This document shows positions 12,216-23,881 of a stretch of 64,000 nucleotides of DNA, piece by piece. Position numbers and translations under genes: made by a program. The notes below the pieces were generated by a model that was not told the origin of the DNA, searched no databases, and saw nothing but the letters and a program-made list of their open reading frames with translations. The stretch covers positions 5,400,342 through 5,464,341 of the forward strand of contig JAAALK010000289.1 in the NCBI GenBank assembly GCA_019279435.1. The letters run 5' to 3'. Within the stretch, counting starts at the first letter, position 1; the number at the start of each line of letters is the position of its first letter. The stretch comes from Zizania palustris. Taxonomy: Eukaryota > Streptophyta > Magnoliopsida > Poales > Poaceae.

Positions 12216-13207
12216 CTAGACTTCGAAGCTCTCCCTCCGAAGCGTTTTGGAATGCTATCGGCCAGTTGGCTCCGAGAGGCAGAATTCGGAGGGCGATGAA
12301 TTCTTCCGCTAGATCCCGCATGCTCATGCAGCTGGCTATCGAAGAGAGTAACCCAAGCCGCGTTGAGAGCAGGCTAGGGTTCGAAGTTACTTCGGCCTCC
12401 TTCCGGAACTAGATTTCTTGGAGGGGCCCCACGAAGCTGGAGTCTTCTCCGACCTCGGCATAAAACCACCGGAGGATCCAGTTGGTGTACCACCGGTCGT
12501 TGATGACCTTCACCGGGAAATGTTGTGCATGCTCCCTCCATAGATAAAAGTTGATGCTTCCGTAGGCTGTCAACACCTTGGTGTCTCCGGGGCCGTCTTG
12601 TGGCTTCGGCTGGTAGGTGGCTTCGTGGGTGGCAGTGAAGATCTCTAATCTTCCTTCGCATCCTTCGGCCCGAAGGTCCCACTCTAAGATCGCCAGCCTT
12701 GCGATGGCATTGGGGGACAATTGAGGCAAGGTAATGTGAAACATTTCTAATATCTCTATAGGAAATTGATGGCAGGGAGTCCAAGTCTAGCTTCGAAGAA
12801 TGCTTCGAAGACTACTACTTCCCCGCTCCATGACCTTGGGGTCGACTCATTTCCAGGGACCCGAGTCCTCATCCCGGGGCCCAACTTCCCAGTCACTGCC
12901 TCTTCGATGGATTCCGCAGTGCTTGTGGACTGGCCGATGAGGAAGCTTTGCGGGATCTGCTTCTTGGATGGAGGGCGGAGCTCCCGAGGATTTTTGGGCC
13001 AAGAACCTCCTAGAGCCCCCGCCATGGCTGTTGCTGCCGAAGCCGCCCAAGCTTGCCTCTATGCCAAAGTGCTCGCTGCCACTGGCACAGTGGAGCTGGT
13101 CCTTGCCATGAGTCGATCGTTCAGGAAGTTGAGGGGAGATTTGTAGGTTGAAGAAAGTGAGCTTCGGAAGTCAGGTTCTGTAAAAGTTTTCGGTGGGCTT
13201 TGACCCC

Positions 13208-13216
13208 CTTTTATAG
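13208..13216 (-). promoter_or_regulatory. TATA box of the TAT-1 antisense gene
   Basis: Read on the minus strand this is CTATAAAAG, followed by GGGGTCAAAGCC. It lies about 100 bp upstream of the antisense ATG at 13109, a normal plant spacing for a TATA box plus 5' UTR. It suggests that the antisense gene has its own promoter inside the element. Confidence 0.6.
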
Positions 13217-13434
13217 CCTTTCTGCTAGCTGTTGCGCGTCGGTCACGTTCACACTGCAGGTTCGACTTCTGCCACTGACGGGTGGGACCAAGAAGTGAAA
13301 AGGTGTGAACCCATGGTAAAATTTAGACCGTTACCTTTTCGAGAGCATAACGACTACTTGAAGGGTAATGACTCAAAATTAATGGCTCTTCACGACGTTC
13401 CTCCTCCGTAACGGTTCCCTTTCCTACGAAGTGT

Positions 13435-13439
13435 TCACA
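13435..13439. repeat. LARD-1 target-site duplication, left copy (TCACA)
   Basis: TCACA here is repeated at 34892-34896, directly outside the two ends of LARD-1. Confidence 0.88.
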
Positions 13440-14828
13440 TATCGCGCCCCGATTTAATAAATCAGGACCTTTATTGAAATTCCAAAGAAAATCAATAAAC
13501 CAAGACGTTCATAAAGCGACCACGTACAATACGGGCAATCATTCACGGTTCGTAGACCGCATTAATACAAAAGTGAATGAAAGTGAAGAGAAACTAATAA
13601 AATCAAGGGTCCTAGATGAACGCCTCCTTCCAGTCTCGCCTTGACTGGGTTGCTACTCCAGACCTTCATCCTCCTCGTAGTAGACGGGCTCTGATGTGGT
13701 AAGTCAACGGGGTGAGTACAGATGTACTCAGCAAGCCACCGTATGCAAGTATAATGCAAGATAATAACAAGGGAGATAGTGGCTAGTTTTGCGGAAGCAG
13801 CATATTTGTAAAGCATTTAATGTGAGCAATTCATTAGTACGGAAAAGTAAACATGTGAATGCATCATCATCTTCTAACTCGAGGAGTACGTTTTACCTCC
13901 TCGCACAACGGTCCTTACATGCCATGAATAACTCATCCATTCAAACAATTTGTAAACTAACTGCGAGTAGTCACACAACCCGCCCTTGACCGTGGGCTCG
14001 GCTTTTCGAAAAGATTGAATCACTCTGATCAGAGATGTACCACTGTACCCACAAGGCACACACTCATCACCTACACCGAAGTGTAACGAGATGACCCATC
14101 ACACGGGAACTCGTGCCAAAACCTTCCATATGGTCTTCCCCGACTCAACAGCACCCTCTTATAGGTTTCGTACCGTGTCTCGCCATGTCGAGTTTCCACA
14201 ATACCCCCCCTTGAGCCATCGTCGGTACAAAGCGCCCTGAGGGCTAGCCCCTTGTACCCCTCCACTATGGTGCATAGAGCCGGAGTGTTCCACACTTCCA
14301 GTTAGGACTTACCCATTAGACTTGTGGTTGGTACGGAAGTGCTTTGCAACAGATCCCGCAGACCGGTCCTTATAGTGCCCCGGGTGCGGCCAACCAGTTT
14401 CCGAGCTTGCACCCGGAACCCACCATACTTATAACATACCTAACTCCAACAGAGTCCAGAGGCAAGAATAACAGGGTATTTCATATACCAGAATCCATCT
14501 AATCTACGACTCATTCTTTATATCCTATAGCAGTTGTGCCGGTACCTTGGGCACTAGCTAATATAATATTTGTAGAGTGACAAGGAGTTCAGGCTCAATA
14601 AGCATGGCTTGGGTTTGCACACAAGGACGGGGATCTAATAAATATAAGTGTAGGGCTTGATCTTTGACTAATGCAATATTAACCTATGTGTTATAGCGAT
14701 AATTTATTAAAACATGGGCTCAACATGATCAACTGTGTCCACAGAGGTGGGCGATGACTTGCCTTGATCCGTGAATGGTGAAGGTGAAACCTTGGGATAG
14801 ATCTCCGGATCTTCGACGACGTCGTAGT
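13440..14828 (-). repeat. LARD-1 3' LTR, distal part (U5 side)
   Basis: This is nearly identical to 30790-32179. On the plus strand it starts TATCGCGCCCC where the other LTR has TGTCGCGCCCC, so its terminal CA has mutated to TA. The small ORFs in it occur identically in the other LTR and show no protein similarity I recognise. Confidence 0.92.
14824..14828. repeat. SRV-b target-site duplication, left copy (GTAGT)
   Basis: GTAGT is repeated at 25532-25536. The uninterrupted site in the other LARD-1 LTR reads gtcgtagtcttctcg near 32171-32185, which confirms the insertion point. Confidence 0.95.
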
Positions 14829-16478
14829 TGAGGAGCCATGCTGAATAGCGTGGGCCTCATGGCTCCAGATGTGATGAGTCATTGTCAACGATAGTCAAAG
14901 AGGACTGAAAAGAGAGAGAAGACCTGCTGCGTCTGGGCCGCGTGTGACTCAGGTACACGGGCAGCGAGCGACTGTCGGGCAGAGGGGCCGTGAAGTCGGG
15001 CTGGCCCAATCCGGGTACATGGGCTAGGAGCAGCAGAGGATCCACTGGACTGTTGACCGGGATTGACTCAGGTACACGGGCGGCGAGTGATTGCCGGGCT
15101 GAGGGAGCCGCGGAATCGGGCCGGCCCAATCCGGGTACCCGGTGCGAAGACGGTGGACGCTTTGTCAGTTTCGGCGCAAAACTGACGACCGTTGATTTCG
15201 GATCTGACCGTCCTGAGGTGAAGCCGTAGCTGCTACGAAAGCTCCGCATCAGGACAAGTTACCTTTATTTAGGTTTTTACTATTTTGCCTTTAGGCCCAC
15301 AGTCTGTCAGTCGAGTCTGTAAAAAACCCTAAGGGCATTTCGGTCTTTTCCATTTTTATTCAGCGTCTGTAAAAAAAACCCTAGGGGTATTTCTGCATTT
15401 TCCCATTTAATGGGCTGCCTATAAATAGGCCCCAATAGCCTAGGGTTAGGGCACCCATTTTGAAAAACACTTTACCAATTTCAGAAATTGTGGGTCACTT
15501 TCTCCTTCTTCTCCACTGTTTTCCGCCGCCGGCGAGTTCTTTTTCTCTGAAATCGCCACCGCTGCCATTATTTTCCACCCTCCGCTGTTGCCTCTCTCCA
15601 CGCGTCTCATCCGTGCTCCAAGCCATCGTGGCCGCTTGGCCATCAAGTCTCGTGGCTGGCTTGCAGACAGCACTCAAGTGCTGCGCCTCCGTGTTGCATG
15701 CGGCAGCAAGCCGTAGCAGCAGGACCTAGCCACGGCTAGAAGCGCTGCTTCACACGCACTACAGCCAAGGCACCGGGATTCGAAGTGATTGGATCTTCTG
15801 TGGGCACAAGCTGCAGCGTGAAAGCTCAGTGATTGGTGCACGGCTGGATCGAGTGGAAGCCAGGAGAGAAGAAATTTCACACGGCATTCAAAGCTTCAGC
15901 GTTTTGATAGAAAAACAACGGATCAAACAAAATCATGGTTAGTACTAATTGCATTTCTCGATTTGCGTGCTATTAAAATATCCATGTTTTGCCTTATTTC
16001 ACATACGGTTAGTACTATTTCAATATCTTCCGAAACATCCGATTGCATGTGATGGCATACTGCTAAGAATTAATTTTTCCATGAATATATTTCATCTGTT
16101 GATTTAATCTTTGTGCTGTCATTACATCTGTTGGTTCATCTGCTGTTTTGATAGATGATATTGATTCTGGTGTTTTAATCTGTGCACTATTTTATTTCGG
16201 TTAGAGCATCACAGTTTACCATCTTCATATGTGTTGGTTTGATTAAATGCCGGTGAGTTAATTAATCTGTTGAACCTGCCTTTGAGCACTGTGTTGGTGT
16301 CTTTTCGATTAGGACACCGGTCGTTTTTAGGCTAAATCATTTTAAGTACCTGCGATCTGTTTGCTTTTGAGGTTTCTGTTTGTCGAGGTGCGTTGGGTGT
16401 TGGGAGCAGGCCATTGATTCGAAAGAATTTTTTAGGCGCCCATTCACCCCCCCTCTGGTCGCTACTTTCGGTCCTACA
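14829..16478 (+). repeat. SRV-b 5' LTR (1650 bp)
   Basis: U3 has a 119-bp imperfect tandem pair beginning with TGACTCAGGTACACGGGC at 14945 and 15064. It also has a hairpin at 15164-15186 (GTCAGTTT and AAACTGAC arms), AAACCCTAA telo-box-like motifs near 15325, and a TATA box at 15420. Unlike the other Sirevirus LTRs here, the region after the TATA box lacks the TTCGAA-rich block. Confidence 0.95.
15420..15427 (+). promoter_or_regulatory. TATA box of the SRV-b 5' LTR
   Basis: TATAAATA follows GGGCTGCC. The same box in the 3' LTR is at 24473-24480. It marks the likely U3/R boundary region about 590 bp into the LTR. Confidence 0.8.
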
Positions 16479-16480
16479 AG

Positions 16481-16492
16481 TGGTATCAGATC
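16481..16492 (+). other. Primer-binding site of SRV-b
   Basis: TGGTATCAGATC lies two bases after the LTR end and matches the plant initiator tRNA-Met 3' end, apart from a G-to-T change at the eleventh base (SRV-d has TGGTATCAGAGC). Confidence 0.85.
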
Positions 16493-16543
16493 CTGGTTAG
16501 GGTTTTTCCATACCTTAACCGGTTCTAAACCCCAGTAGTGATC

Positions 16544-19297
16544 ATGACTTCTCCTGGCAAGGTCCCGTCCTTGGAAGCTTATGGCTATAATTATTGGAAG
16601 ACTCGCATGTGAGCCTATCTCATGAGCCAAAGCTCGGACATCTGGGACATTTGCGTTCACGCTACGTTTGTCATATTGCTAGTTGCTGAGCGTGATTCTC
16701 CTGGTATCATCGCCCAGCATGTGAACAATAGCAAAGCGGTGAACATCTTGTTTTCTGGTTTGGGTCCCACTGAGTTTGAGCGTGTGAGCCATCTCTCCAC
16801 TGCGAGAGAGATCTGGGCTACCCTCCAGGCACACCATGAGGGGACAGCTCAGGTCAAGGCTCGGCTCTATCAGACCTACCGGCGTGAGTACGAGAACTTC
16901 ACACAAAAGCCGGGTTAATCTGTTGAAGCATTGTTTGGTCGTTTTCAGTCGATCATAAACAAGCTTAGGGACAACAAGGCTGAGGGTGTTCAGTTGGTCT
17001 CAGATCATGAACAGGCGCTCAAGGTTCTTCATACCTTGGACCCAAAGATCTGGGAGATCAAGGTATCCTCTATCATTGAGAGCACTTCTTATGATACCTT
17101 GACCATTTCTGATTTGTTTAGCAAGCTGAAGGCCACCGAGGTTGACACCCAGTTGAGATCAAATCTCACTGGCTCTGGATCAAAGTCTCTGGCCCTTGCT
17201 ACACCTTCTGTTGATCCCTCTTCTGTGAGTTGTGTTGGGTTCTCTTTGATGTCTATCACTGAGGATCAGCTTGAGTCGTTAGGAGATGATGATTTGTGTC
17301 TTTTTAACAACCGGGTGCGTCGTGTCTATGATAAGAGGATGTTCAAAAGACACGGCACAAAGACCGGATGCTTTGAGTGTGGTGATCCAGGACACTTCAT
17401 CGCCGACTGCCCCAAGCGCAATGGCCACAAGAAGGGCACCGGTGGTGGCTTCCACGACTCCGGCAAGCACGACAGCTCCTCCTTCAACAAGGGCAAGCCA
17501 AAGACCAGATTCTTCAGAAAGGCCCTGAAGGACTACCGGCGAGAGAACAAGAAGCGCGACAAGGCCTTCTTCGCTGAGATGGAGAAAAGCTACTCCAAGC
17601 GGTCCACATCTTCTTCCTCTTCATCGAGCTCAAGCGATGAGGAGATCATCATCAGGAAGGGGAAGGACAAGGACGATCCACCAGGCCTTTGCTTCATGGC
17701 CTTCGGGGACAGACCGAAGAGCCGCTCACACCAGCGCCGAAGATCCCGCAAGAGTTTCTGCTCAATGGCTCTTGGGGATAAGGAAGAGAAGGGCTCCTCC
17801 GATGACTCCGACGACGACGACAATGAAAAGGTATCATCCTATGAACGCGAAATCGTTGATTTACTTGAAAGCAATCGTCAGGAGTTAAAGTATCGGGAAA
17901 AACTGCTTAGAGGGGCTAAGAAGAGGATAGATGAGTTAGAGAGTGAGCTTGCCGTGGCCAACGGCAGAATTGAGAGTCTATCTTCTTCTCCTTGCTTGGG
18001 TGATAGCAGTGAGTGCCCAAAGTGTGAGGTGCTTCTGTGTGACCTGTCGACTCTGAAGTCCAGGTACACAGAAAGGGTTGATGAGAGGGACGCTTTGGCC
18101 ACTGAGCTTGAAAGCGCTCAGCTGGAGCTGAAAGATGCTCAAGCCACCGTCGTCCTACCCTGTGCTGATTGCTCATCACATCTTGCTAGTTTAGCTGAGC
18201 TGAAAGCTAAAGGCGATGAGTGTCTGGGTGATTTTGAGAGAATGAGAGCTGAGCTAGCGCAGACTAGGCTAGAGCTTGAGACATTGTCAGTTCCACCCAC
18301 TGTCTGTGAGAACTGTCTGTCTCTTAGAATGGAGCTGATTAAGCTGAAAGCCGAGAAGTCTGTCCAGATAGATAGCGAGTGTGAGACCTGCTTGTCTCAG
18401 GTGGAGGTACTAGCTTCCTTGAGAGAGGAGCTAGCTGATTCGCAAAATGAGAACTTTTACCTCCGTTCTATCCTGAGTTGGATCAGTGCCAGGGAGCCAC
18501 AGCTCGGCATGATGATCCAGCAGTTCAAGAGGCAAGATGGGTTTGGGGTAGGTTATACCTACACCAAGGCTGACTTTGAGAGTGCCATTAGCCGGGCAGT
18601 GGAGTGGAGTAAAATGACTCCTGAGCAGAGATATCCCAAGACCCATTCCACTGAGTTTTCCCAGGCTTGTCAGCCCAAGGATGGAGTGATCCATGAACCA
18701 CCCAAAGCTCCACCCAAGAAACCCATCTGGGTTCCAAAGCCCAAACTTCTCCACACTTCTCTAGACTCTCTTCCTGGACCCTCTCAACCTAAGAAGACAA
18801 CACCAAACACCACTAAGCCCAAGAACCCCAAACCTCAACCACATTCCAAGAAGCCCACTTACCATTGCGAGTATTGTCAGAGAGACGGGCATCTTGCAGA
18901 GTTTTGCTTCAGGAGGAAGCGGGTTGAGAGAGCAGAGAGAGCTCGTGGTGGTCAGGAGCAGTTCTACCAGCAGGGTGGTAGACTGCGTGTTCCTCGACGC
19001 GGGGAGAGGCTAGAGGCCAGGACGCGTCGTGTAGGTGGTGGTAGAGGAGACGGCTTTCATGCCCGTGCTCCAGATGGTGGTGTTCGTTCCGGCAGAGCTC
19101 CAGGCCATTTTGGCTATGGTCCTGGACCTCGTGGCCGAGGTTTTAGGCAGAACCGAGGACCGCGCTTTGAGCCGCGTTATGGTCCAAGCTTTTCTGATGA
19201 TTTCTGCTTTCCGTCTTTTGAGCAGATGGCTCGACACTGGTTTAGCTCTTTTGCTAAACCCGGTGCCGGACCATTTGCTCCCACTTACAACCACTGA
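16544..19297 (+). pseudogene. gag: SRV-b gag, two nonsense codons
   Basis: It starts at the ATG at 16544 and would encode about 917 residues. The N-terminal half is a UBN2-like Ty1/copia Gag region (YGYNYWKTR, LSTAREIW, FQSIINKLRDNKAEG). A CCHC knuckle, CFECGDPGHFIADC, lies near 17370, followed by a Lys/Ser-rich stretch. The C-terminal extension has a long coiled coil and a second knuckle, CEYCQRDGHLAEFC, near 18867. Premature stops: TGA at 16610 (CGA in SRV-d) and TAA at 16916 (GAA in SRV-d). The final stop is TGA at 19295-19297. Apart from these the frame is open. Confidence 0.93.
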
Positions 19298-19305
19298 TTG
19301 TGCAG
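17831..19305 (+). other. Putative gag-pol intron of SRV-b (1475 nt)
   Basis: The donor is AAAAG|GTATCATCC and the acceptor is GATTGTGCAG|GATCGG. Removing it would place gag (ending at a whole codon) in frame with pol starting at 19306. Coordinates and length match the segment missing from SRV-e when mapped across copies. Confidence 0.75.
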
Positions 19306-22300
19306 GATCGGGGACTGGAGGACGTTTGGATCATGGACTCAGGATGCTCTCGCCACATGACGGGACATCGCAGATGGTTCTCCAGTCTCACTCCCCCGAG
19401 CTCCAAAGAGTACATCACCTTCGGGAACAGTGGTCAAGGGAAAGTAAGTGGCATTGGCTCAATTCGCATTTCAGACCATTTTTCTTTGAAGAACGTTGCT
19501 TTGGTTGGAAACTTGAACTTCAATTTGATTTCTGTTTCGCAACTTCTTGAGGATGGTTTGGAGGTGCGTTTTAAGAAGGGCAATTCTTCTGTGTTTGATT
19601 CTAGAGGGTCTTTGATTTGCCAGATCTTACCTTTCGGTAAGGTTTTTCGGATTGACTTCTCTAGTTCTTTTGGCCCTTCTCGCTGTTTGATTGCTGGATC
19701 CTCCTCTGAGCTCTGGAAGTGGCATAGGAGGTTAGGCCATTTGAGTTTTGACCTGCTAGTCAGGTTGAGCTCTATGGACCTCATCCGAGGATTGCCCAAG
19801 CTTAAGATGGAGAAGGATCTGGTTTGCCATCCCTGTCGTCACGGGAAAATGGTTGCCGCTTCTCACTCACCTGTGACTCAGGTGATGACTTCGTATCCGG
19901 GCGAGCTGTTACACATGGACACTGTCGGTCCAGCTCGGGTACGCTCAGTCGGTGGGAAGTGGTACGCACTTGTGATTGTTGACGATTTTTCTCGATTCTC
20001 GTGGGTTTTCTTTTTGGAGTCTAAGGATGAAACTTTTCATTTTGTTCATGACCTGATTTTGAAGCTGAAGAATGAGAACAATGGTCTGATGCGAGCAATT
20101 CGCTCCGACAATGGCTCTGAGTTCAAGAACTCTCAGTTCGTCAGCTTCTGCAGTGATCAGGGTCTTGACCATCAGTTTTCTGCTCCTTACACTCCCCCAC
20201 AGAATGGCGTTGTGGAATGAAAGAACCGCACGCTAGTCGAGATGGCCAGGGCGATGCTCGATGAGCACAGGACTCCTAGGCGTTTTTGGGCTGAAGCCAT
20301 GAACACGGCTTGCTATCTGGCTAACCGCATTTTTCTTAGAGCTTACCTTGGTAAGACCTCATATGAGTTGCGGTTTGGCAGACAGCCCAAGGTGAGCCAC
20401 TTGCGAGCGTTTGGCTGCAAGTGCTTTGTGCTCAAGAAGGGAGGGCATTTGGACAAGTTTGAGTCTCGTTGCTAGGATGGTGTTTTTCTTGGTTACGCTT
20501 TGCATTCTCGAGGCTTCCGTGTTTGGAACCTCGACTCCCAGCAGCTTGTCGAGACTTGCGAGGTTTCTTTTGATGAGTCCTTGCCTTCTTTAACTCCTTC
20601 TTTTGAGCTTTCTGGTGATGGTGAGCTCGGAGAGTCCATCTTCGAGGAAGATGAGGATACTCCAGCTGCTGATGAGGGTGGGCCTTCTGCACCTCCTGCA
20701 GAGCCCACACCTTCTGAGACTTCGACTGAGGACGAGGGCGGACCTCTGATCACTTCTTCCACTTCGATCGAGCCCCCTCAGTCGAGTCCAGAGGTGCCAG
20801 CTGCTGACTCCGGTGAGGTGACTTCAGATCACCAGGGATCCCGAGCAGTTCAGCGTGATCACCCCTCAGAGCTCATCATCGGTGATGTGTCTTCAAGAAC
20901 TTTGCGTTCGTCAGTTGACTCTCTTGCTGTGTTTGCTGAATCTGCTTTTGTTGCATCTTTTGAGCCCAGAGACATTTCTCATGCTCTTTCTGACTCGAAC
21001 TGGATTAATGCCATGCAAGAAGAGCTTGAGAATTTTGTCCGCAATCGGGTTTGGACACTAGTAGAGCTGCCACCAGGATGCAACCCCATAGGCACCAAGT
21101 GGGTGTTCAAAAACAAGCAAGGTGAAGATGGGGTTGTGGTGCGCAACAAAGCTCGACTAGTTGCCCAGGGTTTTTGCCAGAAGGAAGGTATTGATTTTGA
21201 AGAAACCTTCGCTCCTGTTGCCCGTCTTGAGTCCATTCGCATTCTCTTAGCTTTTGCCGCTTCAAAGGGTTTTAAGCTTTTTCAAATGGACGTCAAGAGT
21301 GCTTTTCTGAACGGGTACATAGAGGAGGAGGTTTATGTTAGGCAGCCCCCCGGTTTTGAGAACTCCAAGTTTCCTCGACATGTTTTTAAGTTGCAAAAAG
21401 CTTTATACGGGTTGAAGCAAGCCCCCAGGGCTTGGTATGACCGGTTGAAGCAGTTTTTGTTGGGGAAGGGCTTTGTGATGGGTTCTGTGGATAAGACTCT
21501 CTTCTTGCTCAGAGATGCTTCAGATTTTTTAGTCGCTCAGATATACGTGGACGATATTATCTTTGGCGGTACTACTAACGATCTTGTGTCCAAGTTTTCT
21601 GAGCAGATGCACAGTGAGTTCGAGATGAGCCTCATGGGTGAGCTCAAGTATTTTCTAGGGCTCCAGATCAAGCAGACCAAGGACGGCACCTTCATCCACC
21701 AGGGTAAGTATACTCGGGACATGTTGAAGAAATTCGACTTTGGTGGAGAGCTGAAGCCTCAGATGACCCCAATGGGTACATCTGGGGGCCTGGACAAGGA
21801 CGAGAGCGGCGTCAAGGTCAACGAGAGAGAGTTTCGAGGGATGATCGGTTCGCTGTTGTACTTGACAGCGACAAGGCCAGACATACAGTTCGCCGTGGGA
21901 CTGTGCGCGCGCTTCCAGTCTTCACCACGCGCGTCTCATCGGCAGGCTGTCAAGCGCATCTTCAGGTATCTCACTTATGCGCCTGATCTTGGTCTCTACT
22001 ATTCAGCATCATCTTCTCTTGATTTATCTGGCTTTTCGGACGCTGACTTTGGTGGGTGCCGGTTGGATCGCAAGTCGACTTCCGGTACTTGCCAGTTTCT
22101 TGGTTCGTCTCTTGTGTCTTGGTCTTCTCGAAAGCAATCTGGAGTTGCTCTTTCGACCACAGAGGCTGAGTATGTAGCTGCTGCTAGCTGCTGCTCACAG
22201 TTAGTTTGGATGATTTCCACTTTGAGAGATTTTGGGTTGTTCTTTCCTACCAGAGTTCCTTTGTTTTGCGACAGCACCAGTGCAATTAGTGTAGGGAAAA

Positions 22301-22494
22301 ACCCATGTCTCCATTCAAAAAGCAAACACATTGATGTGCGCTTTCACTTTTTGCGGGATCAATATGAGAAAGGTGTCATTGACCTTGTTCATGTTGATAC
22401 CCATCATCAGTTGGCTGACATTTTCACCAAACCCCTAGATCAGTCTACATTTGAGCGTTTACGAGGGGATTTGGGTGTTGTGTATCCTTTTTAG
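19306..22494 (+). pseudogene. pol: SRV-b pol (PR-IN-RT-RH), two nonsense codons
   Basis: Reading starts at the predicted splice acceptor; there is no convincing ATG nearby. Domains: aspartic protease DSGCSRHMTG near 19336; GAG-pre-integrase His/Cys region near 19720-19850; integrase core 19910-20480 with SDNGSEF; RT 21080-21700 with QMDVKSAFLNG and YVDD; RNase H with DADFGGC and STTEAEY to 22340. Nonsense codons are TGA at 20218 (CGA elsewhere) and TAG at 20473 (TGG elsewhere), both in integrase. The stop is TAG at 22492. No product could contain a complete integrase. Confidence 0.93.
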
Positions 22495-23881
22495 GATATT
22501 TTGAGTCAGTTCATTTCTTTCTTCTTTACTCTTTTCTTGAGTCTTTTTGTGTGTGTTCATATCATACATATTCACATATCACACTTTTGAGCCTGCTTCT
22601 GTTATATGATTGAACTGCTTTACTTATTCTAGCTGGTACATGCTTTTGATTACTTGTCAATGATCATGCTTTGTTTCAGTTCTCTTGATATGTCTGATAT
22701 CTGTCATATGCATGGCTTTTACGCTTTCAACTTGAAAAATGATCACCATTGCTTCTGGTAACTAGCATGTGCAGGCTGAGTGCTTTTGCTATCTGTTACA
22801 TGCCTTGTAGCTAGTTCATCACATAGATGCAGATATGCAACTTGGACATCTTTATGCTTTAACATGGAAAATATGCTATAAAAATGATAAAAAAAAAAAT
22901 CAAAAATGAATGAAAATTCCATGCCCTTTTATGCTTGAGTTGAAAAGATCCAAGTGGGTTTGCTTTGTCGCATTGCATTGTTCTGGACTGCTTACCATAG
23001 CACTTTGGTATGAACTAGGACAGTGTAGTGTATGCCAAGACCAATGTCTTAAGCTTCCGATGGTCCAGTTCTGGCCTAGGCTTGAGTTGGTCGGTTAGCA
23101 TAAGGTTTGACATGCAAATAACCCTTGGCAAAAATGAAAAAGAAAAATGAAAAAGCCTGAAAATTAAAAAGATAACAAGTTTGCTGAAGCATTTTGTTTT
23201 GGACAATGCCTATCTTGGTAGATATCAGTTAGCTTTTGCATCTCTTGCTTTACCTTGCTTGTTAACTGGAAAATGTGGTGATGCCTTTTGTTTGCAAAAA
23301 CTAAAAAAAATGCGTGCTAATGACTTTCTTTAGATATCATCTGTTGCACTGATCATGCCATGTGTCTTAGACAGTATGTCTTTTGCTATACTTGTTAGAT
23401 GTAGTAATTGCAGTCAATCATATCTGAGAAGCATGCTTTCTACACTCCACTTGCACCCCAGTTGCATTCATTGCATATTTTGAGGGGGAGTTGCATTTCA
23501 GGGGGAGTCAGTGTCGTTTTAGAGTGCTTGATGAGTTCACTTGTCAACAAGGGGGAGAAATTTTGGTATAAGAGTTTAAGGGGGAGTTTTGGCTTTCTCT
23601 GGGATTTGTTTCAGGGGGAGTTTTTGTCCCGTTTGTCCTTACTCTTTTGATATCCTTGTTGATGTTTCTGAGACTGCACTCGTTTTGAGCTTTTACCTTT
23701 GGTTAACCATAATGACCGTATCTTGCTTCTGTTCGGTTTTTGGTCATTAGGGTTAAACTTTTACTTTATTTTCTTCTTCTTTGTTTTCTTGTGTTTTTGT
23801 TTTCGTGTTTCCACAGTTGCTTGCAGGTACTGGAAAGCTGAAGAAGAGAAGTGTTGACAATGCACTCATCAAGGGGGAGAT
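22495..23881 (+). other. SRV-b 3' untranslated region with repeated PPT-like motifs
   Basis: This lies between the pol stop and the 3' LTR, with no env-like ORF. Purine runs of the GGGGGAG type occur near 23484, 23501, 23553, 23580, 23614 and 23873. The last (23871-23881) abuts the LTR and is the likely functional polypurine tract. Multiple PPT-like motifs are a known Sirevirus trait. Confidence 0.8.

Larger units (their letters stand above)
9515..13109 (-). pseudogene. Antisense accessory gene of TAT-1, intron-containing, decayed
   Basis: Minus-strand reading starts at an ATG at 13109. The N-terminal part has VVVFEAFFEARLGLP (12780-12860) and continues, after a frame break near 12750, with FHITLPQLSPNAIARLAILEW and RWFYAEV (12409-12744). 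These resemble the 'putative gypsy type transposon' family (Pfam Transposase_28) found antisense in cereal Tat elements such as Grande. A low-complexity Ala/Pro/Ser region follows (about 10900-11763), then a long coiled coil (10560-10827) and C-terminal blocks at 9937-10497 and 9515-9835. Three segments have good splice signals (listed separately). Damage includes an in-frame TAG after 16 codons and the frame break near 12750. The molecular role of the family is not known to me. Confidence 0.72.
3940..13439 (+). mobile_element. TAT-1: Tat-lineage Ty3/gypsy element, main body (continues at 34892)
   Basis: It has gag end, protease, RT, RNase H, a second RNase H and integrase on the plus strand, then a tandem-repeat spacer and an antisense gene. 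That order is characteristic of the Tat lineage (Grande/RIRE2-like elements). Its left part is cut off by SRV-a. LARD-1 is inserted at 13439/13440, flanked by TCACA on both sides, and TAT-1 resumes at 34892. The coding parts carry many stops and frame changes, so the copy is dead. Confidence 0.88.

Noticed and set aside
13562..14295. Several minus-strand ORFs of 60-85 codons repeated at 30912-31645
   Set aside because: They recur only because they lie in the two LTRs of LARD-1. They show no conserved protein features.
15164..15186. E2F-type promoter site in the conserved hairpin
   Set aside because: TTTCGGCGC does not match the TTTSSCGC consensus on either strand, so I report it only as an inverted repeat.
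22495..23881. Env-like ORF between pol and the 3' LTR, as in some Sireviruses
   Set aside because: Only short, unconserved frames occur in SRV-a, SRV-b and SRV-d, and none has a signal peptide or membrane segments.
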